DNA of 64,000 nt from Mycolicibacterium rutilum (GCF_900108565.1 NZ_LT629971.1:496001-560000), one strand, 5' to 3'. Shown: positions 1 through 8,964, counted from the first letter of the stretch. A program made the numbers and translations. The notes: generated by a model not told the origin, from the sequence alone.

Positions 1-674
1 GGATTGAACACCGGCGCGATCAGCCGCCACGCCCACGGCGGCACACCCTTCGGGCAGGGGAAGCCCTTGGTGACGTAGCCGACGCCGTACTTGGCGGTCG
101 GGTGGGCGACGACGATCTCGTCGATCATCTTGTCCCAGTAGCGTTCGAAGTCGTCATAGGTGGCCGGCATCGGCCGGTCGCTGACGCCGTAGCGGCGGTA
201 CCAGGTCTTCGACTCGAGGTAGATCTGCTCCCTCTCCGCGCGGCTGAGCCGTTTGACGAAGGTATCCGCGAAATAGAGCACCTGGTCGACGAACGTCGCA
301 TGCGCCCAGAAGTAGGTGTCCGGATCGAGCGCGTGGTAGCGGCCGCCGCCGTACTCCGGGGCCATCTCGCCCTTGATGTCGGTGTGGAAGTCGCGCACCT
401 GCGTGCCCGGGTGGTCGTCGTCGGCGCCGTACACGGTGTTGAAGATCGGCGGCAGCGACCGCTTGACCCGCGCCGCGGTGTCGTCGAAGAACACCGAGTG
501 GTCCAACACGCCCTGGCCCAGTTGCGCGAGCATGTTCTGCAGCACCGCGGGCCGCGGGCCGATCAGATACATGCGGTTGTCGCCGAAGTACCGCCAGACC
601 AGCGACTGCGGCCCGAGCGGCAGCGAGTCGGGAACTCGGGGGTCGGTTTCGGGCTTGTCCACCAACTCGGTCAT
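1..674 (-). CDS. DUF2236 / MpaB-like oxygenase, C-terminus beyond window
   Basis: The frame is open from ATG at 674 to base 1, so only the first ~224 residues are visible. They contain GDNRMYLIGPRPAVLQNM near residue 30, then HTDIKGEMAPEYGGGRYHAL, FVKRLSRAEREQIY and SDRPMPATYDDFERYW, a pattern typical of actinobacterial DUF2236 (latex-clearing-protein/MpaB-like) proteins. Members are often haem-binding oxygenases, but the substrate of this one cannot be told. There is no signal peptide. The gene reads out of the window and its start faces an inverted repeat that may be a regulator site. I recall no counterpart at this place in M. tuberculosis. Confidence 0.8.
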   Translation of the reverse strand, partial: MTELVDKPETDPRVPDSLPLGPQSLVWRYFGDNRMYLIGPRPAVLQNMLAQLGQGVLDHSVFFDDTAARVKRSLPPIFNTVYGADDDHPGTQVRDFHTDIKGEMAPEYGGGRYHALDPDTYFWAHATFVDQVLYFADTFVKRLSRAEREQIYLESKTWYRRYGVSDRPMPATYDDFERYWDKMIDEIVVAHPTAKYGVGYVTKGFPCPKGVPPWAWRLIAPVFN

Positions 675-1103
675 GCGGAACAGTGTTACAAATTCTGCAC
701 TTTGTTCCAATCGGCTGTGAGCAGCCTCACGGCACGCCGAGTGAGAAGTGGCGGTCGTGAATCGGGTCGCGACGCGACCAGGAATGCTGATATGGGGAGC
801 GGTTTGTCAAGTGGGCAGGGTGAAGCGGCGGTCGCAACCGTCGTTGTGGCCGCCGCTTCCTCGGCCAGTGCGGTGATGTCGATGCGGGGACTGGCGCGCG
901 TGTCGTGGCGACGGCTTGTCAGTCTGAAATGCGCGGGTTGGTTACCGCAGGACGGTGTTTCGAGTGACGGTGGACCGCTGTCTATTTTCGAGCGTGATCC
1001 GTTGTGGCGCTTGGGGATTACTCATAGCATTCTCGCGGGTCACCGTCAGCTTGCCCGCCTGTACCCGGCATCGACACGGCACTGGACGTTCTGTGGGGTC
1101 GGC
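675..1103. other. Gene-free stretch between the DUF2236 gene and the IS110 transposase
   Basis: About 430 bp with no convincing gene. Open frames on the plus strand have poor codon character and no recognisable domain; the 94-residue frame from 955 runs into the transposase antisense. Its base composition is more mixed than the neighbouring genes (for example an AT-richer patch at 980-1040). It lies on the 3' side of the transposase gene and may hold the long non-coding end of the insertion sequence, where IS1111-type elements of the IS110 family carry their bridge RNA. The exact IS end could not be found. Confidence 0.4.
677..708. promoter_or_regulatory. Inverted repeat before the DUF2236 gene, possible TetR-type operator
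   Basis: GGAACAGTG at 677-685 is mirrored by CACTTTGTTCC at 698-708, giving half-sites GGAACA(N0-2)GTG around an AT-rich centre. The repeat lies 3 nt upstream of the DUF2236 start codon, where a repressor would block transcription. DUF2236 genes are often next to TetR regulators, but none is visible in the window. Confidence 0.4.
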
Positions 1104-2186
1104 CTACTCCTCGAGGACGGCCAACGACCAGCACCAGCCGGCCAGCTCGCGTGCGATCGCGGTATTGGCTACCGCGGGGCGTTTGGCGCGGGCATCAAAC
1201 CCACGCCAGCGGGTATGTAGACGCTGGTTTGCCTGCTGACCGCGTCGGCGTGCAGCCTTGCTGGCTACCTGCCAGCGGCGCCGCAGCTCTACCCCGGGGC
1301 GGTAGGGGCGGCGATGGTGCCAGGCCGCCTCGACTAACAAGCGGCGCGCGTGGGAGTTACCGGTGCGGGTGATCGCTCCCTGCACCCGGGAGGCGCCCGA
1401 GGAGTACTCGGTAGGCACCAATCCCAGATAGGCCCCGATGGTGCGGCCGTTTAACCGTGACCAGTCCCCGATCTCGACCGCCAAACCGAACGCCGTCAAC
1501 GTCGATACCCCGCGCAGACAGCCCAGCCGGCGCACTACCGCGCTGAATTCGCTGTCTGCAGCCATCTCGGCGATCATGGCATCGAGACCGTCACGGCGAT
1601 CCACGCACGCCAACATGGTCTGCACCGCGGTGTCGAACGCGGTCTGCGCTGGTAGCGCGTCGAAGCGTTGCCGCTGCAACCACGCCTCATGAGCGAGGGT
1701 CCACGCCGATCCGCCGGTGTAGAGCAGGTTGTGACGCAACAGCAGCGCGCTCACCCGGTGTCGGGCCCGCATCAGGTCAGCCCGGCAATCCTCGCGGGCG
1801 CGCACCAGATCCCGGGCCGCTTCACGCTCGACGCTGGGAATCTCGACCGCGGTGATCTCGCCCAGGTGCAGCAGGCGAGCCAGATGGGCGGCATCGCGGG
1901 CATCGGTCTTGACCCGATCACTGGACGGACGCACCAATTTCGACGGTGCAGCCACCAGACACTCAACCCCCGCCTCAAGCAGACACCGGGCTAACCCGAA
2001 GCCGGTCGGGCCGGCCTCATAAGTCACCGCGACCGGGCCGGGCAGCCCGCTCACCCAGTTCTGGATCTCCCGGTGATCTGGACTCAACCGGCGCTGGAAC
2101 ACCTCACCGGTCTGACCATCAAGTGCACATCCGAACACCGAACGTGCATGCACATCTAAACCAACACTCGTACGCTGAATCTTCAC
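1104..2186 (-). CDS. IS110-family DEDD transposase (recombinase)
   Basis: The 360-residue protein begins VKIQRTSVGLDVHARSVFGC. GTG at 2186 is chosen because GGGAGG lies 5 nt upstream and the family's conserved GLDVH follows at once; a longer frame to 2252 lacks a ribosome site. N-terminal RuvC-like DEDD residues are visible in GLDVHARS, VTYEAGPTGFGLAR and VKTDARDAAHLARLL. The C-terminal transposase_20 domain shows RRLGCLRGVSTLTAFGLAVE and EYSSGASRVQGAITRTGNSH, whose SSG serine is the family's second catalytic residue. The gene looks intact. It would catalyse bridge-RNA-guided excision and insertion, as known for the family. Confidence 0.92.
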   Translation of the reverse strand: MKIQRTSVGLDVHARSVFGCALDGQTGEVFQRRLSPDHREIQNWVSGLPGPVAVTYEAGPTGFGLARCLLEAGVECLVAAPSKLVRPSSDRVKTDARDAAHLARLLHLGEITAVEIPSVEREAARDLVRAREDCRADLMRARHRVSALLLRHNLLYTGGSAWTLAHEAWLQRQRFDALPAQTAFDTAVQTMLACVDRRDGLDAMIAEMAADSEFSAVVRRLGCLRGVSTLTAFGLAVEIGDWSRLNGRTIGAYLGLVPTEYSSGASRVQGAITRTGNSHARRLLVEAAWHHRRPYRPGVELRRRWQVASKAARRRGQQANQRLHTRWRGFDARAKRPAVANTAIARELAGWCWSLAVLEE

Positions 2187-2260
2187 TGGGGCCTCCCACA
2201 GTTGTGGCTCTACCGGCCAGGACCCAATTCCTGATCGGCAACCCACGCTCACATGTGGTG
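2187..2260 (-). other. Hairpin leader before the IS110 transposase, hiding its ribosome site
   Basis: On the minus strand GGGGCCTC (from ~2260) pairs perfectly with GAGGCCCC (~2194-2187), and the second arm contains the transposase ribosome binding site. The enclosed ~55 nt hold further short complementary pieces (CCACA/TGTGG). This could restrain transposase translation or be part of the element's structured non-coding RNA. Confidence 0.45.
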
Positions 2261-2283
2261 AGGCCCCAGCCTCCCCATACCGT

Positions 2284-2526
2284 CTATTTCGCGGCAGGAT
2301 GACGCCGGATGCGCGCCACCGCGAGCACGATCAGCACCCCGGCGACCGCCGCCAGCAGCAGCGACAGCCCGATCAGCGGGGCGCTGTACTGCACCGACGT
2401 GGTCTGTGGCTCGCCTTCGAGCACCGGCGGCACCACGATCGTCGAGGGCGCGGACAGCCAGCACAGCACGCTGCCGACGAGCGCGGCCGCGGCGACCACG
2501 AGTTCGACCGTCGCCCGCACCGTCAT
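2284..2526 (-). CDS. Small two-helix membrane protein (Rv0514-like)
   Basis: An 80-residue protein with two hydrophobic helices, about residues 7-25 and 50-72, separated by an extracytoplasmic-type loop (PSTIVVPPVLEGEPQ) and ending in a basic tail RIRRHPAAK. No catalytic motif is visible. ATG at 2526 overlaps the previous stop as ATGA, so it is translationally coupled to the upstream gene. It closes the run of small membrane genes after hemB, in the position of M. tuberculosis Rv0514. The function is unknown. Confidence 0.75.
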   Translation of the reverse strand: MTVRATVELVVAAAALVGSVLCWLSAPSTIVVPPVLEGEPQTTSVQYSAPLIGLSLLLAAVAGVLIVLAVARIRRHPAAK

Positions 2527-3011
2527 ACCGATTCCGGCGGGATGCGCTCTTCGACCACCTGCGTCAGCGTCTCGCGCAGCTTCTGGTGCTTGCGCGCCCA
2601 GGCCTGCGCGCTGCGGTCGTTGGTCATCTTCAGCCCGATCCCGGTGCGTCCACGCGGCACCCCGGTCAGCTCGCCGAGCGCGCGCGCGGACTGCCACTTC
2701 GGCGCTTCGCTGCCGCTGGCCTCCGGATAGATCCGCACGATCTCGGCGGTGCTGATGGTCTCGGCGCCCTGACGCAACCACTCCGGGGTCAACTCGACCG
2801 AGGTGTGGATCCGCGCCGCCTTGACCTGGATGGCCAGGAACCCCGTCACCAGGACGAAGAAGATGCCGGGCACCAGCCACTGGAAGCCGTAACCGGCCGA
2901 CGCCTGGATCAGCCCCATCGCCACGCCGGACGCCGGTCCCGCGGCGATCCACCACCAGCTGGCGCCCTGTTCGTAGAAGAGCACCTGCGGCGAGGCGCTG
3001 TGCTCGGTCAC
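2523..3011 (-). CDS. DUF3093-like membrane protein
   Basis: A 162-residue protein starting VTEHSASPQVLFYEQGASWW at GTG 3011, with AGGAGG 7 nt upstream; the longer frame has no such site. Two transmembrane helices (about 17-35 and 40-60) are followed by a soluble domain (about 70-162) with a basic end, RSAQAWARKHQKLRETL. This layout resembles DUF3093 actinobacterial proteins, but the match is by pattern only. The start overlaps the upstream stop as GTGA. Confidence 0.7.
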   Translation of the reverse strand: MTEHSASPQVLFYEQGASWWWIAAGPASGVAMGLIQASAGYGFQWLVPGIFFVLVTGFLAIQVKAARIHTSVELTPEWLRQGAETISTAEIVRIYPEASGSEAPKWQSARALGELTGVPRGRTGIGLKMTNDRSAQAWARKHQKLRETLTQVVEERIPPESV

Positions 3012-3379
3012 GACGGTTCCTCCTGTGGAGTCGCGCTCGGCCTGGTGATCAGCACCGCGCCGGCGATCAGCGGGAAGACGGCCAGCAGCGTGACCAGATG
3101 CACGACCCCGATGAACGAGAGCACGGCGATCAGCGCGACGACCGTCAACGCCAGCGCGACCCCGGCCCGGCGGAACCGGGGGTCGCCGCCACGGATCCGG
3201 CCCGCCAGAAACGCCAGGGCACCGCCCGCCACGACCGTGAGGACCCCGGCGCCGCGGAACACCGGCGGCAGGTTCACCGAGGCGGCGAACATCCCGCCGA
3301 CCATCAGCATCACCGCGGCGGCGACCCAGCACCAGAACGCGGCGGTGACGACGCCGGGTCGCGACACGGGAGCGGTCAT
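3008..3379 (-). CDS. Small four-helix membrane protein
   Basis: A 123-residue, very hydrophobic protein with about four helices (residues 12-32, 40-58, 72-92, 94-112) and a short acidic tail ATPQEEPS. There is no signal for transport or catalysis. It sits between two other small membrane genes of the hemB downstream cluster and is separated from the upstream gene by 19 bp. The function is unknown; it could be a duplicated relative of the next gene upstream. Confidence 0.7.
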   Translation of the reverse strand: MTAPVSRPGVVTAAFWCWVAAAVMLMVGGMFAASVNLPPVFRGAGVLTVVAGGALAFLAGRIRGGDPRFRRAGVALALTVVALIAVLSFIGVVHLVTLLAVFPLIAGAVLITRPSATPQEEPS

Positions 3380-3398
3380 GGTCGGTCAGCGTATCGGG

Positions 3399-3860
3399 TC
3401 ACCGCGTGAAGTAAGCGGTGGCGTCCTTGCGGTGCAACAGGTACGCGCCGCCCGCGATCGACACCACGCCGATGATCGCGGTGACGGCGAACACGACCGC
3501 CGCGACCGTCGGCCGTTCGACGCCGAACAGGTTCGTCGCCGCGTAGACCACCGACGCCACACCGCCGCCGGTGAGCAGCGTGCGGGCCCACCGGTAGCCG
3601 TGCCGCATCAGCACCATGAACGTCAGCACGACGGCGGCGATGATCAGCACGAAGACGACCGAGAAGGCCAGCACCGGCCCGGGCAGGTCCCGGGATTCGT
3701 CGGTGACCACCAGGTCGACGAGTTGGCCGGTGATCATCATCGGCAGCGCCAGCACCCACAGCCAGAAGCCGGTGTCGACGTCCTCGGGGCGGCCCGGCGG
3801 CTGCTGCGGCGGCTCGGCGCCGGGACCGGCGACGGGATGGCCCCCGTGCTGTGGGTTCAC
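3399..3860 (-). CDS. Proline-rich N-terminus, four-helix membrane protein (Rv0513-like)
   Basis: A 153-residue protein beginning VNPQHGGHPVAGPGAEPPQQ at GTG 3860, which overlaps the hemB stop as GTGA; the longer frame inside hemB is rejected for that reason. The first ~27 residues are proline/glycine rich and cytosolic. Helices follow at about 32-50, 58-80, 90-110 and 116-138. Tight coupling to hemB suggests co-expression, and the gene lies where Rv0513 lies in M. tuberculosis. The function is unknown. Confidence 0.72.
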   Translation of the reverse strand: MNPQHGGHPVAGPGAEPPQQPPGRPEDVDTGFWLWVLALPMMITGQLVDLVVTDESRDLPGPVLAFSVVFVLIIAAVVLTFMVLMRHGYRWARTLLTGGGVASVVYAATNLFGVERPTVAAVVFAVTAIIGVVSIAGGAYLLHRKDATAYFTR

Positions 3861-4837
3861 CGCAGCCAGCCGGCGGCGTCGGCCGCCCAGTAGGTCAGCA
3901 CGATGTCGGCGCCGGCGCGCCGGATGCTGAACAGCGTCTCCAGGGCGACGACCGACAGGTCGATCCATCCGTTGGCGGCGGCCGCGCTGATCATCGCGTA
4001 CTCACCGGACACCTGGTAGGCGGCCACCGGGACGGGCGAGATGTCGGCGGCCGCCCGCACGACGTCGAGGTAGGCCATCGCGGGCTTGACCATCACCATG
4101 TCGGCGCCCTCGTCGATGTCGAGTTCCACCTCGTGCAGCGCCTCACGCGCGTTGCCCGGATTCTGTTGGTAGGTGCGACGATCGCCGCGCAGGCTGGACG
4201 CGACCGCCTCGCGGAACGGGCCGTAGAAGCCGGACGCGAACTTGGCCGCATACGCCAGGATCACGGTGTCGGTGTGCCCGGCGGCGTCGAGCCCGTCGCG
4301 GATGGCCGCTACCTGCCCGTCCATCATGCCGCTCGGGGCGACCACGTGCGCACCCGAATCTGCCTGCGCGACAGCCAGTTCCACGTAGCGCTTGTTGGTG
4401 AGGTCATTGTCGACGCGGCCCGCGGCGTCGAGCACCCCGCAGTGCCCGTGGTCGGTGAACTCGTCGAGGCAGGTGTCGGCCATCAGCACCGTGTCGTCAC
4501 CGAGGTCGGCCGACAGGTCGCGCAGCGCTACGTTGAGGATGCCGTCCTCGGCCACCCCGACAGCACCGGTGGCGTCCTTGTCGTCGTCGCGCGGCACCCC
4601 GAACAGCATCAGCCCGCCCACCCCGGCGGCCACCGCGTCGGCGGCCGCGCGGCGCAGCGAGTCGCGGGTGTGCTGCAGGACGCCGGGCATCGAGGAGATC
4701 TCGCGCGGCTCGTCGATCCCGTCGGCGACGAACATCGGCAGCACCAGATGCCTTCGCTCCAGCGTCGTTTCGGCGACAAGCCGACGCAGGGCCGGTGTCG
4801 CGCGCAACCGGCGAGGACGGTGCCTAGGAAACGCCAT
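3857..4837 (-). CDS. hemB: Delta-aminolevulinic acid dehydratase (porphobilinogen synthase)
   Basis: A 326-residue protein that joins two 5-aminolevulinate molecules into porphobilinogen in haem synthesis. Start MAFPRHRPRRLRATPALRR at ATG 4837 with GAGGAG upstream; the annotatable longer frame lacks one. Schiff-base lysines are in AYAAKFASGFYGPFR and VMVKPAMAYLDV. The metal site reads DTCLDEFTDHGHCG, with Asp replacing the second cysteine of the zinc-type DVCLC motif, so a Mg-dependent or mixed enzyme is expected. It follows hemD by 16 bp in the hemA-hemC-hemD-hemB run. Confidence 0.96.
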   Translation of the reverse strand: MAFPRHRPRRLRATPALRRLVAETTLERRHLVLPMFVADGIDEPREISSMPGVLQHTRDSLRRAAADAVAAGVGGLMLFGVPRDDDKDATGAVGVAEDGILNVALRDLSADLGDDTVLMADTCLDEFTDHGHCGVLDAAGRVDNDLTNKRYVELAVAQADSGAHVVAPSGMMDGQVAAIRDGLDAAGHTDTVILAYAAKFASGFYGPFREAVASSLRGDRRTYQQNPGNAREALHEVELDIDEGADMVMVKPAMAYLDVVRAAADISPVPVAAYQVSGEYAMISAAAANGWIDLSVVALETLFSIRRAGADIVLTYWAADAAGWLR

Positions 4838-4853
4838 CTGCGGCTCCTCGCGG

Positions 4854-6524
4854 TTAGCGGCGGCGGCTCTTCTTACGCGGCGGCGGCAGCGCACCCTCGG
4901 CGCGCAGCCGGGCGGCGTGCTCGGCCAGCGCCTCGACGAGCGGACCGACCGCGGCGACCTCGGGCTGCACATCGACGCGCAACCCGAATTCCGCTGCGGT
5001 TTCGGCGGTCTTGGGTCCGATGCACGCGACGATGGTGCGGGCGTGCGGCTTGCCCGCGATGCCCACCAGGTTGCGCACCGTCGAACTCGACGTGAAGCAC
5101 ACCGCGTCGAAGCCGCCCGTCTTGATCATCTCGCGGGTCTGCGCAGGCGGCGGCGCCGCGCGCACCGTGCGGTACGCGGTGACGTCCTCGATCTCCCAGC
5201 CGCGCTCGCGCAGCCCCTCGGCCAGCGTCTCGGTGGCGATGTCGGCGCGCGGCAACAGCACGCGGTTCACCGGATCGAAAACGTCGTCGTAGGGCGGGAA
5301 TTCGTCGAGCAGCCCCAGCGAGGACTGCTCACCGGTCGGCACCAGCTCGGGGTTGATCCCGAAGGCCCGCACCCGGTCGGCGGTGGCCTGCCCGACGCAG
5401 GCGATCTTCACGCCGGAGAACGCGCGGGCATCGAGGCCGAACTCGTTGAACTTCTCCCACACCGCACGCACCGCGTTGGTGGAGGTGAACACGACCCACT
5501 GGAACCGGCCGTCGACCAGACCCTTGACCGCACGCTCCATCTGCGCGGGGCTGCGCGGCGGCTCGACCGCGATGGTCGGCACCTCGATGGGCAGCGCGCC
5601 GTGGCCGACCAGCTTCTCGCTCATCTCGCCGGCCTGGTCCTTGGTGCGCGGCACCAGCACGGTCCAGCCGTACAGCGCGCGGCTCTCCCACCAGTTCAGC
5701 TTGGCGCGGTTGGCCACGGTCTTGCCGATCGTGACGACCAGCGGACCGGCCAGGGGGCCCGCCGGCTCGGTTCCGGCCGGCTTGTCCAGCACCGCCTTGT
5801 CGAGCAGACCGGCCAGCGTCGTCTCGACCGAACGCTGTTGGCACGTCGTGCCGTTCGCGGTGACGACCACCGGGGTGGTGTCGGTCAGGCCGTATTCGAT
5901 CAGCGTGCGCGCGGCGTCGGGCAGGTGGCTCGCGGTCGCGTGCAGGATCAGCGGGCCCGGTGCGGCGGCCAGCGCCGCCCAGTCGACGTCCGGGGAGCGG
6001 ACGTCGGCGACGGTGTGCGCGGAACCCAGCGGCAGGCCCGCGTACGTCGGCACCGCGGTGGTGTCCGGCAGGCCGGGCACGATCTCGAAGTTCAGGTGCG
6101 ATTTCGCCAGCGCGGACACCTCGGTGATCACCGCGTCCAGCGACAGCGGGTCGCCGGCGACCAGCCGCACCACGTCGACGCCGGTGCGCGCCTCGGTGGT
6201 CAGCGTCTTGGCCACCTCGACCGGATCGCCGACCGCGGACCGGATGTCGGGTCCGCCGGGGATCGTCGGGGCGTCACCGTCGGCCGCGCCGTCAGCCGCC
6301 TCGGCGGGTTCCGGGCCCGACGGCGGGGGCAGCTCACAGCCCACCAGGGCGAGCACGGCCTCCGGCACATCGGGGTCGGTGAACACCAGCGCTGCGTTCG
6401 CGAGCACCGCGCGGGCCCGCGTCGTCAGCAATCCGGGGTCGCCAGGCCCCGAGCCGACGAACGTGATGCGGCCCGGCTTCGGCTTGCGGCCTCGCCCGCT
6501 ACTCTGGGCAGTCATCTCAGTCAC
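4854..6524 (-). CDS. hemD: Uroporphyrinogen-III synthase fused to SUMT-like methyltransferase domain
   Basis: A 556-residue two-domain protein. Residues ~18-250 resemble uroporphyrinogen-III/tetrapyrrole methyltransferase (ITFVGSGPGDPGLLTTRA), but the second SAM loop is degenerate (RLVAGDPLSL instead of the usual KGGDP). Residues ~285-545 are the HemD synthase (LVPRTKDQAGEMSEKLVGHG, VVFTSTNAVRAVWEKF, DAVCFTSSSTVRNLVGI), which inverts ring D and closes hydroxymethylbilane. GTG 6524 is the longest start; ATG 6515 (MTAQSSGRGRK) has better-spaced GGAG and may be the true one. This fusion is usual in mycobacteria. The lysine/arginine tail is PPPRKKSRRR. Confidence 0.93.
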   Translation of the reverse strand: MTEMTAQSSGRGRKPKPGRITFVGSGPGDPGLLTTRARAVLANAALVFTDPDVPEAVLALVGCELPPPSGPEPAEAADGAADGDAPTIPGGPDIRSAVGDPVEVAKTLTTEARTGVDVVRLVAGDPLSLDAVITEVSALAKSHLNFEIVPGLPDTTAVPTYAGLPLGSAHTVADVRSPDVDWAALAAAPGPLILHATASHLPDAARTLIEYGLTDTTPVVVTANGTTCQQRSVETTLAGLLDKAVLDKPAGTEPAGPLAGPLVVTIGKTVANRAKLNWWESRALYGWTVLVPRTKDQAGEMSEKLVGHGALPIEVPTIAVEPPRSPAQMERAVKGLVDGRFQWVVFTSTNAVRAVWEKFNEFGLDARAFSGVKIACVGQATADRVRAFGINPELVPTGEQSSLGLLDEFPPYDDVFDPVNRVLLPRADIATETLAEGLRERGWEIEDVTAYRTVRAAPPPAQTREMIKTGGFDAVCFTSSSTVRNLVGIAGKPHARTIVACIGPKTAETAAEFGLRVDVQPEVAAVGPLVEALAEHAARLRAEGALPPPRKKSRRR

Positions 6525-6538
6525 TCCGCTCTGCAGCT

Positions 6539-7501
6539 TCAGTTGGTATCCGCCATGAGCTCGCGCGCCCCGAGGTCGAACAACTCCTCGGCCACCGAGA
6601 GCCCCAGCTCCCGGGCCCGGTCGGGAGTTCCGACACCGGACGCGCGGATCACGTCGGATCCGTCCAGCGTCGCCACGCAGCCGCGCAGCGACACTTCTTC
6701 GAAGACGTTGCCGTCCTCATCGATGGACTCGACCACCTCGGCGATCGCGCCCACCGGTGCGGAGCAGCCCGCCTCCAGTCGGGCGAGCAGGGCACGCTCG
6801 GCGGTGACCGCGGTGCGCGAGTCGGCGTCGTCCAGCTCCGCCAGCAGCGCGGCAAGCTCGGTGTCGTCCCCGCGGCACTCGACCGCGAGCGCACCTTGAG
6901 CCGGCGCTGGCAACATCTGCACCGGCTCGAGAGTCTCGGTGACATCGGCCAGTCGTCCGATGCGGGCCAGTCCCGCCCGTGCGACCACGATGCCGTCGAG
7001 ATCACCGTTGCTAACCCTGCTCAACCTGGTATCTAGGTTGCCTCTTAGGGGGCGGATTTCCAAACCGAGACCCAGTGCTCTAAGCTGTGCGGCCCGCCGC
7101 GGGCTCGACGTGCCGATCAGCGAGCCCGCCGGCAACTCCCCGAGCACCAGGCCGTCGCGCGCCACCAGGGCGTCGCGCGGGTCCTCACGCGGGGGTGTCG
7201 CGGCGATCGTGAAGCGCGGATCGTCGGCGGTGGGCAAATCCTTGTGCGAGTGCACCGCGGCGTCGACGCGGCCGTCGAGGATGGCCTCGCGCAGGGCAGC
7301 GGTGAAAACGCCCACACCGATGTCGGCGATCGGGCCCTGATTGCGGTCGCCCTCGGTGGAGATGATGACGAGTTCGGCGTCGTGGCCCCTGGCAATGAGC
7401 GCGTCGCGGACAGTGCCGGCCTGCGTGGTCGCCAGGAGGCTGCCCCGAGTGCCTATCCGGATAGGCCCCGAGCGTTGTGACCGGGGGGATGGGCTAGTCA
7501 A
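6539..7501 (-). CDS. hemC: Porphobilinogen deaminase (hydroxymethylbilane synthase)
   Basis: A 320-residue enzyme that polymerises four porphobilinogens into hydroxymethylbilane. The N-terminus has [16 protein letters not shown] and HSHKDLP; the dipyrromethane cofactor cysteine is in [11 protein letters not shown] near residue 245. Start TTG at 7501 lies 3 nt after the hemA stop; no ATG or GTG lies between it and the conserved IRIGTRGS. The gene probably depends on reinitiation after hemA. Other conserved features include [11 protein letters not shown] and LRGNLDTRL. Confidence 0.95.
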   Translation of the reverse strand: MTSPSPRSQRSGPIRIGTRGSLLATTQAGTVRDALIARGHDAELVIISTEGDRNQGPIADIGVGVFTAALREAILDGRVDAAVHSHKDLPTADDPRFTIAATPPREDPRDALVARDGLVLGELPAGSLIGTSSPRRAAQLRALGLGLEIRPLRGNLDTRLSRVSNGDLDGIVVARAGLARIGRLADVTETLEPVQMLPAPAQGALAVECRGDDTELAALLAELDDADSRTAVTAERALLARLEAGCSAPVGAIAEVVESIDEDGNVFEEVSLRGCVATLDGSDVIRASGVGTPDRARELGLSVAEELFDLGARELMADTN

Positions 7502-7504
7502 GCG

Positions 7505-8875
7505 CTACTCGGCCGCCTTATCCAGATCGGGTGCGGCGGAACGGGTTTCGTCTCCGGCGATCAGCGGCAGCTCGGGACCGGCGACCGCGTCGACGGCCTG
7601 CTGGTCGAGTTCGAACAGTTCGCGCAGCGCCTCGGCGTAGCTGTCGCCGCCGGGCGCACTGGCCAGCTGCTTGACCCGCACCGTCGGCGCGTGCAGCAGC
7701 TTGTCGACCACCCGCCGCACGGTCTTGGCCACCTCGTCGCGGTGCGCCGCGTCCAGGCCCGGCAGCCGGTTGTCCAGCCGCAGCAACTCCGCCTCGACGA
7801 CGTCGGCGGCGCGCTGCCGCAACGCCGTGACGGTCGGCGTGACCTCGGCCATCCGCTGACCGGCCAGGTAGTTGGCGACCTCGGCGGCGACGATGGTGCG
7901 CGCCGCGTCGGCGTCGGCGGCGGCCGCCCGCGCCGACGGCTCGCGCTGGATGCGCTCCATGTCGACGACGTAGACGCCCGGCAGCCCGGCCACCGCGGAG
8001 TCGACGTCGCGGGGCATTCCGAGATCGCAGATCACCAGCTGTTTGGGCTCTTGACGGTGGGCCAGGCCGCGGTGCACGTCGGCCAGCGAGACCACCGGCC
8101 GCACCGCGCCGGTGCAGCTGACCACCACGTCGGCGTCGGTCAGCAGCGGCGGTAGGTGATCGAACGGGAACGCGTGCGCCTCGGCGCCCAGGTCCCGGAT
8201 GTTGTCGGCGAGCCGCTTGGCGCGGGGCAGTGTCCGGTTGACCACGTGGACACGTTCGACGCCGGCGCGGATCAGGTGTTTGGCGGCCAGGGAGCCCATC
8301 GAACCGGCGCCAACCACCACCGCGGTGCGCCCGGCCAGCGAGCCGAGTTTGCCCTCGGCGATGTCGAGGGCCACCGACACCACCGACGCGCCCGCGGCGT
8401 CGATACCGGTCTCGGTGTGCACCCGCTTGCCGACCGACAGCGCGCGCTGCGACAGTTCGTGCAGGGTGCGGCCGACGGTGTGGTTGGCCTCGGCGGCGGC
8501 GTAGGCGCGGCGGACCTGCCCGAGCACCTGCTGTTCGCCGATGACCGCGGAGTCCAGGCCGGACGTGACCGCGAACAGGTGCTCGACGGCGGCCTCGGCG
8601 TAGCGCACGTAGGCATATTTGGTCAGGTCGTGCAGGCTCATCCCGGAGTGCTCGGAGAGCACCTGGCCGATCACCGACAACCCGCCGTGGAACGCCTCGA
8701 CAACGGCGTACACCTCGACGCGGTTGCAGGTGGACAGCACCATGGCCTCGGTGACGAGCGACGACTGCAGCACCTGCTCGACGATCTTGGCCTGATCGGA
8801 CTCGTCGGTACTCAACTGTTCGAGCACGGACACCGGCGCGCTGCGGTGCGAAACCCCGAAAAGCAGCACGCTCAC
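7505..8875 (-). CDS. hemA: Glutamyl-tRNA reductase
   Basis: A 456-residue enzyme, the first committed step of C5-pathway haem synthesis, reducing glutamyl-tRNA to glutamate-1-semialdehyde with NADPH. The catalytic cysteine is in [12 protein letters not shown] (near residue 50), the NADPH fold in [14 protein letters not shown], and the dimerisation domain is C-terminal ([26 protein letters not shown]). GTG start at 8875 gives [20 protein letters not shown], matching the family. A TACCGT -10 motif on the minus strand (8902-8897) would put the transcript start ~15 nt upstream. It heads the haem cluster. Confidence 0.96.
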   Translation of the reverse strand: MSVLLFGVSHRSAPVSVLEQLSTDESDQAKIVEQVLQSSLVTEAMVLSTCNRVEVYAVVEAFHGGLSVIGQVLSEHSGMSLHDLTKYAYVRYAEAAVEHLFAVTSGLDSAVIGEQQVLGQVRRAYAAAEANHTVGRTLHELSQRALSVGKRVHTETGIDAAGASVVSVALDIAEGKLGSLAGRTAVVVGAGSMGSLAAKHLIRAGVERVHVVNRTLPRAKRLADNIRDLGAEAHAFPFDHLPPLLTDADVVVSCTGAVRPVVSLADVHRGLAHRQEPKQLVICDLGMPRDVDSAVAGLPGVYVVDMERIQREPSARAAAADADAARTIVAAEVANYLAGQRMAEVTPTVTALRQRAADVVEAELLRLDNRLPGLDAAHRDEVAKTVRRVVDKLLHAPTVRVKQLASAPGGDSYAEALRELFELDQQAVDAVAGPELPLIAGDETRSAAPDLDKAAE

Positions 8876-8964
8876 GGCTTCATCACCACGTCATCCACGG
8901 TAGTCGCTGAACAGTTAGCTCACCAAATTCCCGGTGAATGTCACGTAACTTCGGTTATGAGCGA

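Larger units (their letters stand above)
1104..2260 (-). mobile_element. IS110-family insertion sequence (ends uncertain)
   Basis: The element is defined by its DEDD transposase gene. IS110-family elements lack long terminal inverted repeats and usually make no target duplication, so the ends cannot be read by eye. On the right it must stop before the small membrane gene ending at 2284. On the left it may extend into the gene-free stretch down to about 710. I recall no element at this position downstream of the hemB cluster in M. tuberculosis, which suggests a lineage-specific insertion. Confidence 0.75.

Noticed and set aside
102..1220. A 372-codon plus-strand frame near the left end
   Set aside because: The first ~570 bases are antisense to the DUF2236 gene, which has recognisable motifs; the rest has no domain or ribosome site.
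4392..6899. An 835-codon plus-strand frame opposite hemB/hemD/hemC
   Set aside because: Low-complexity shadow of the real minus-strand haem genes.
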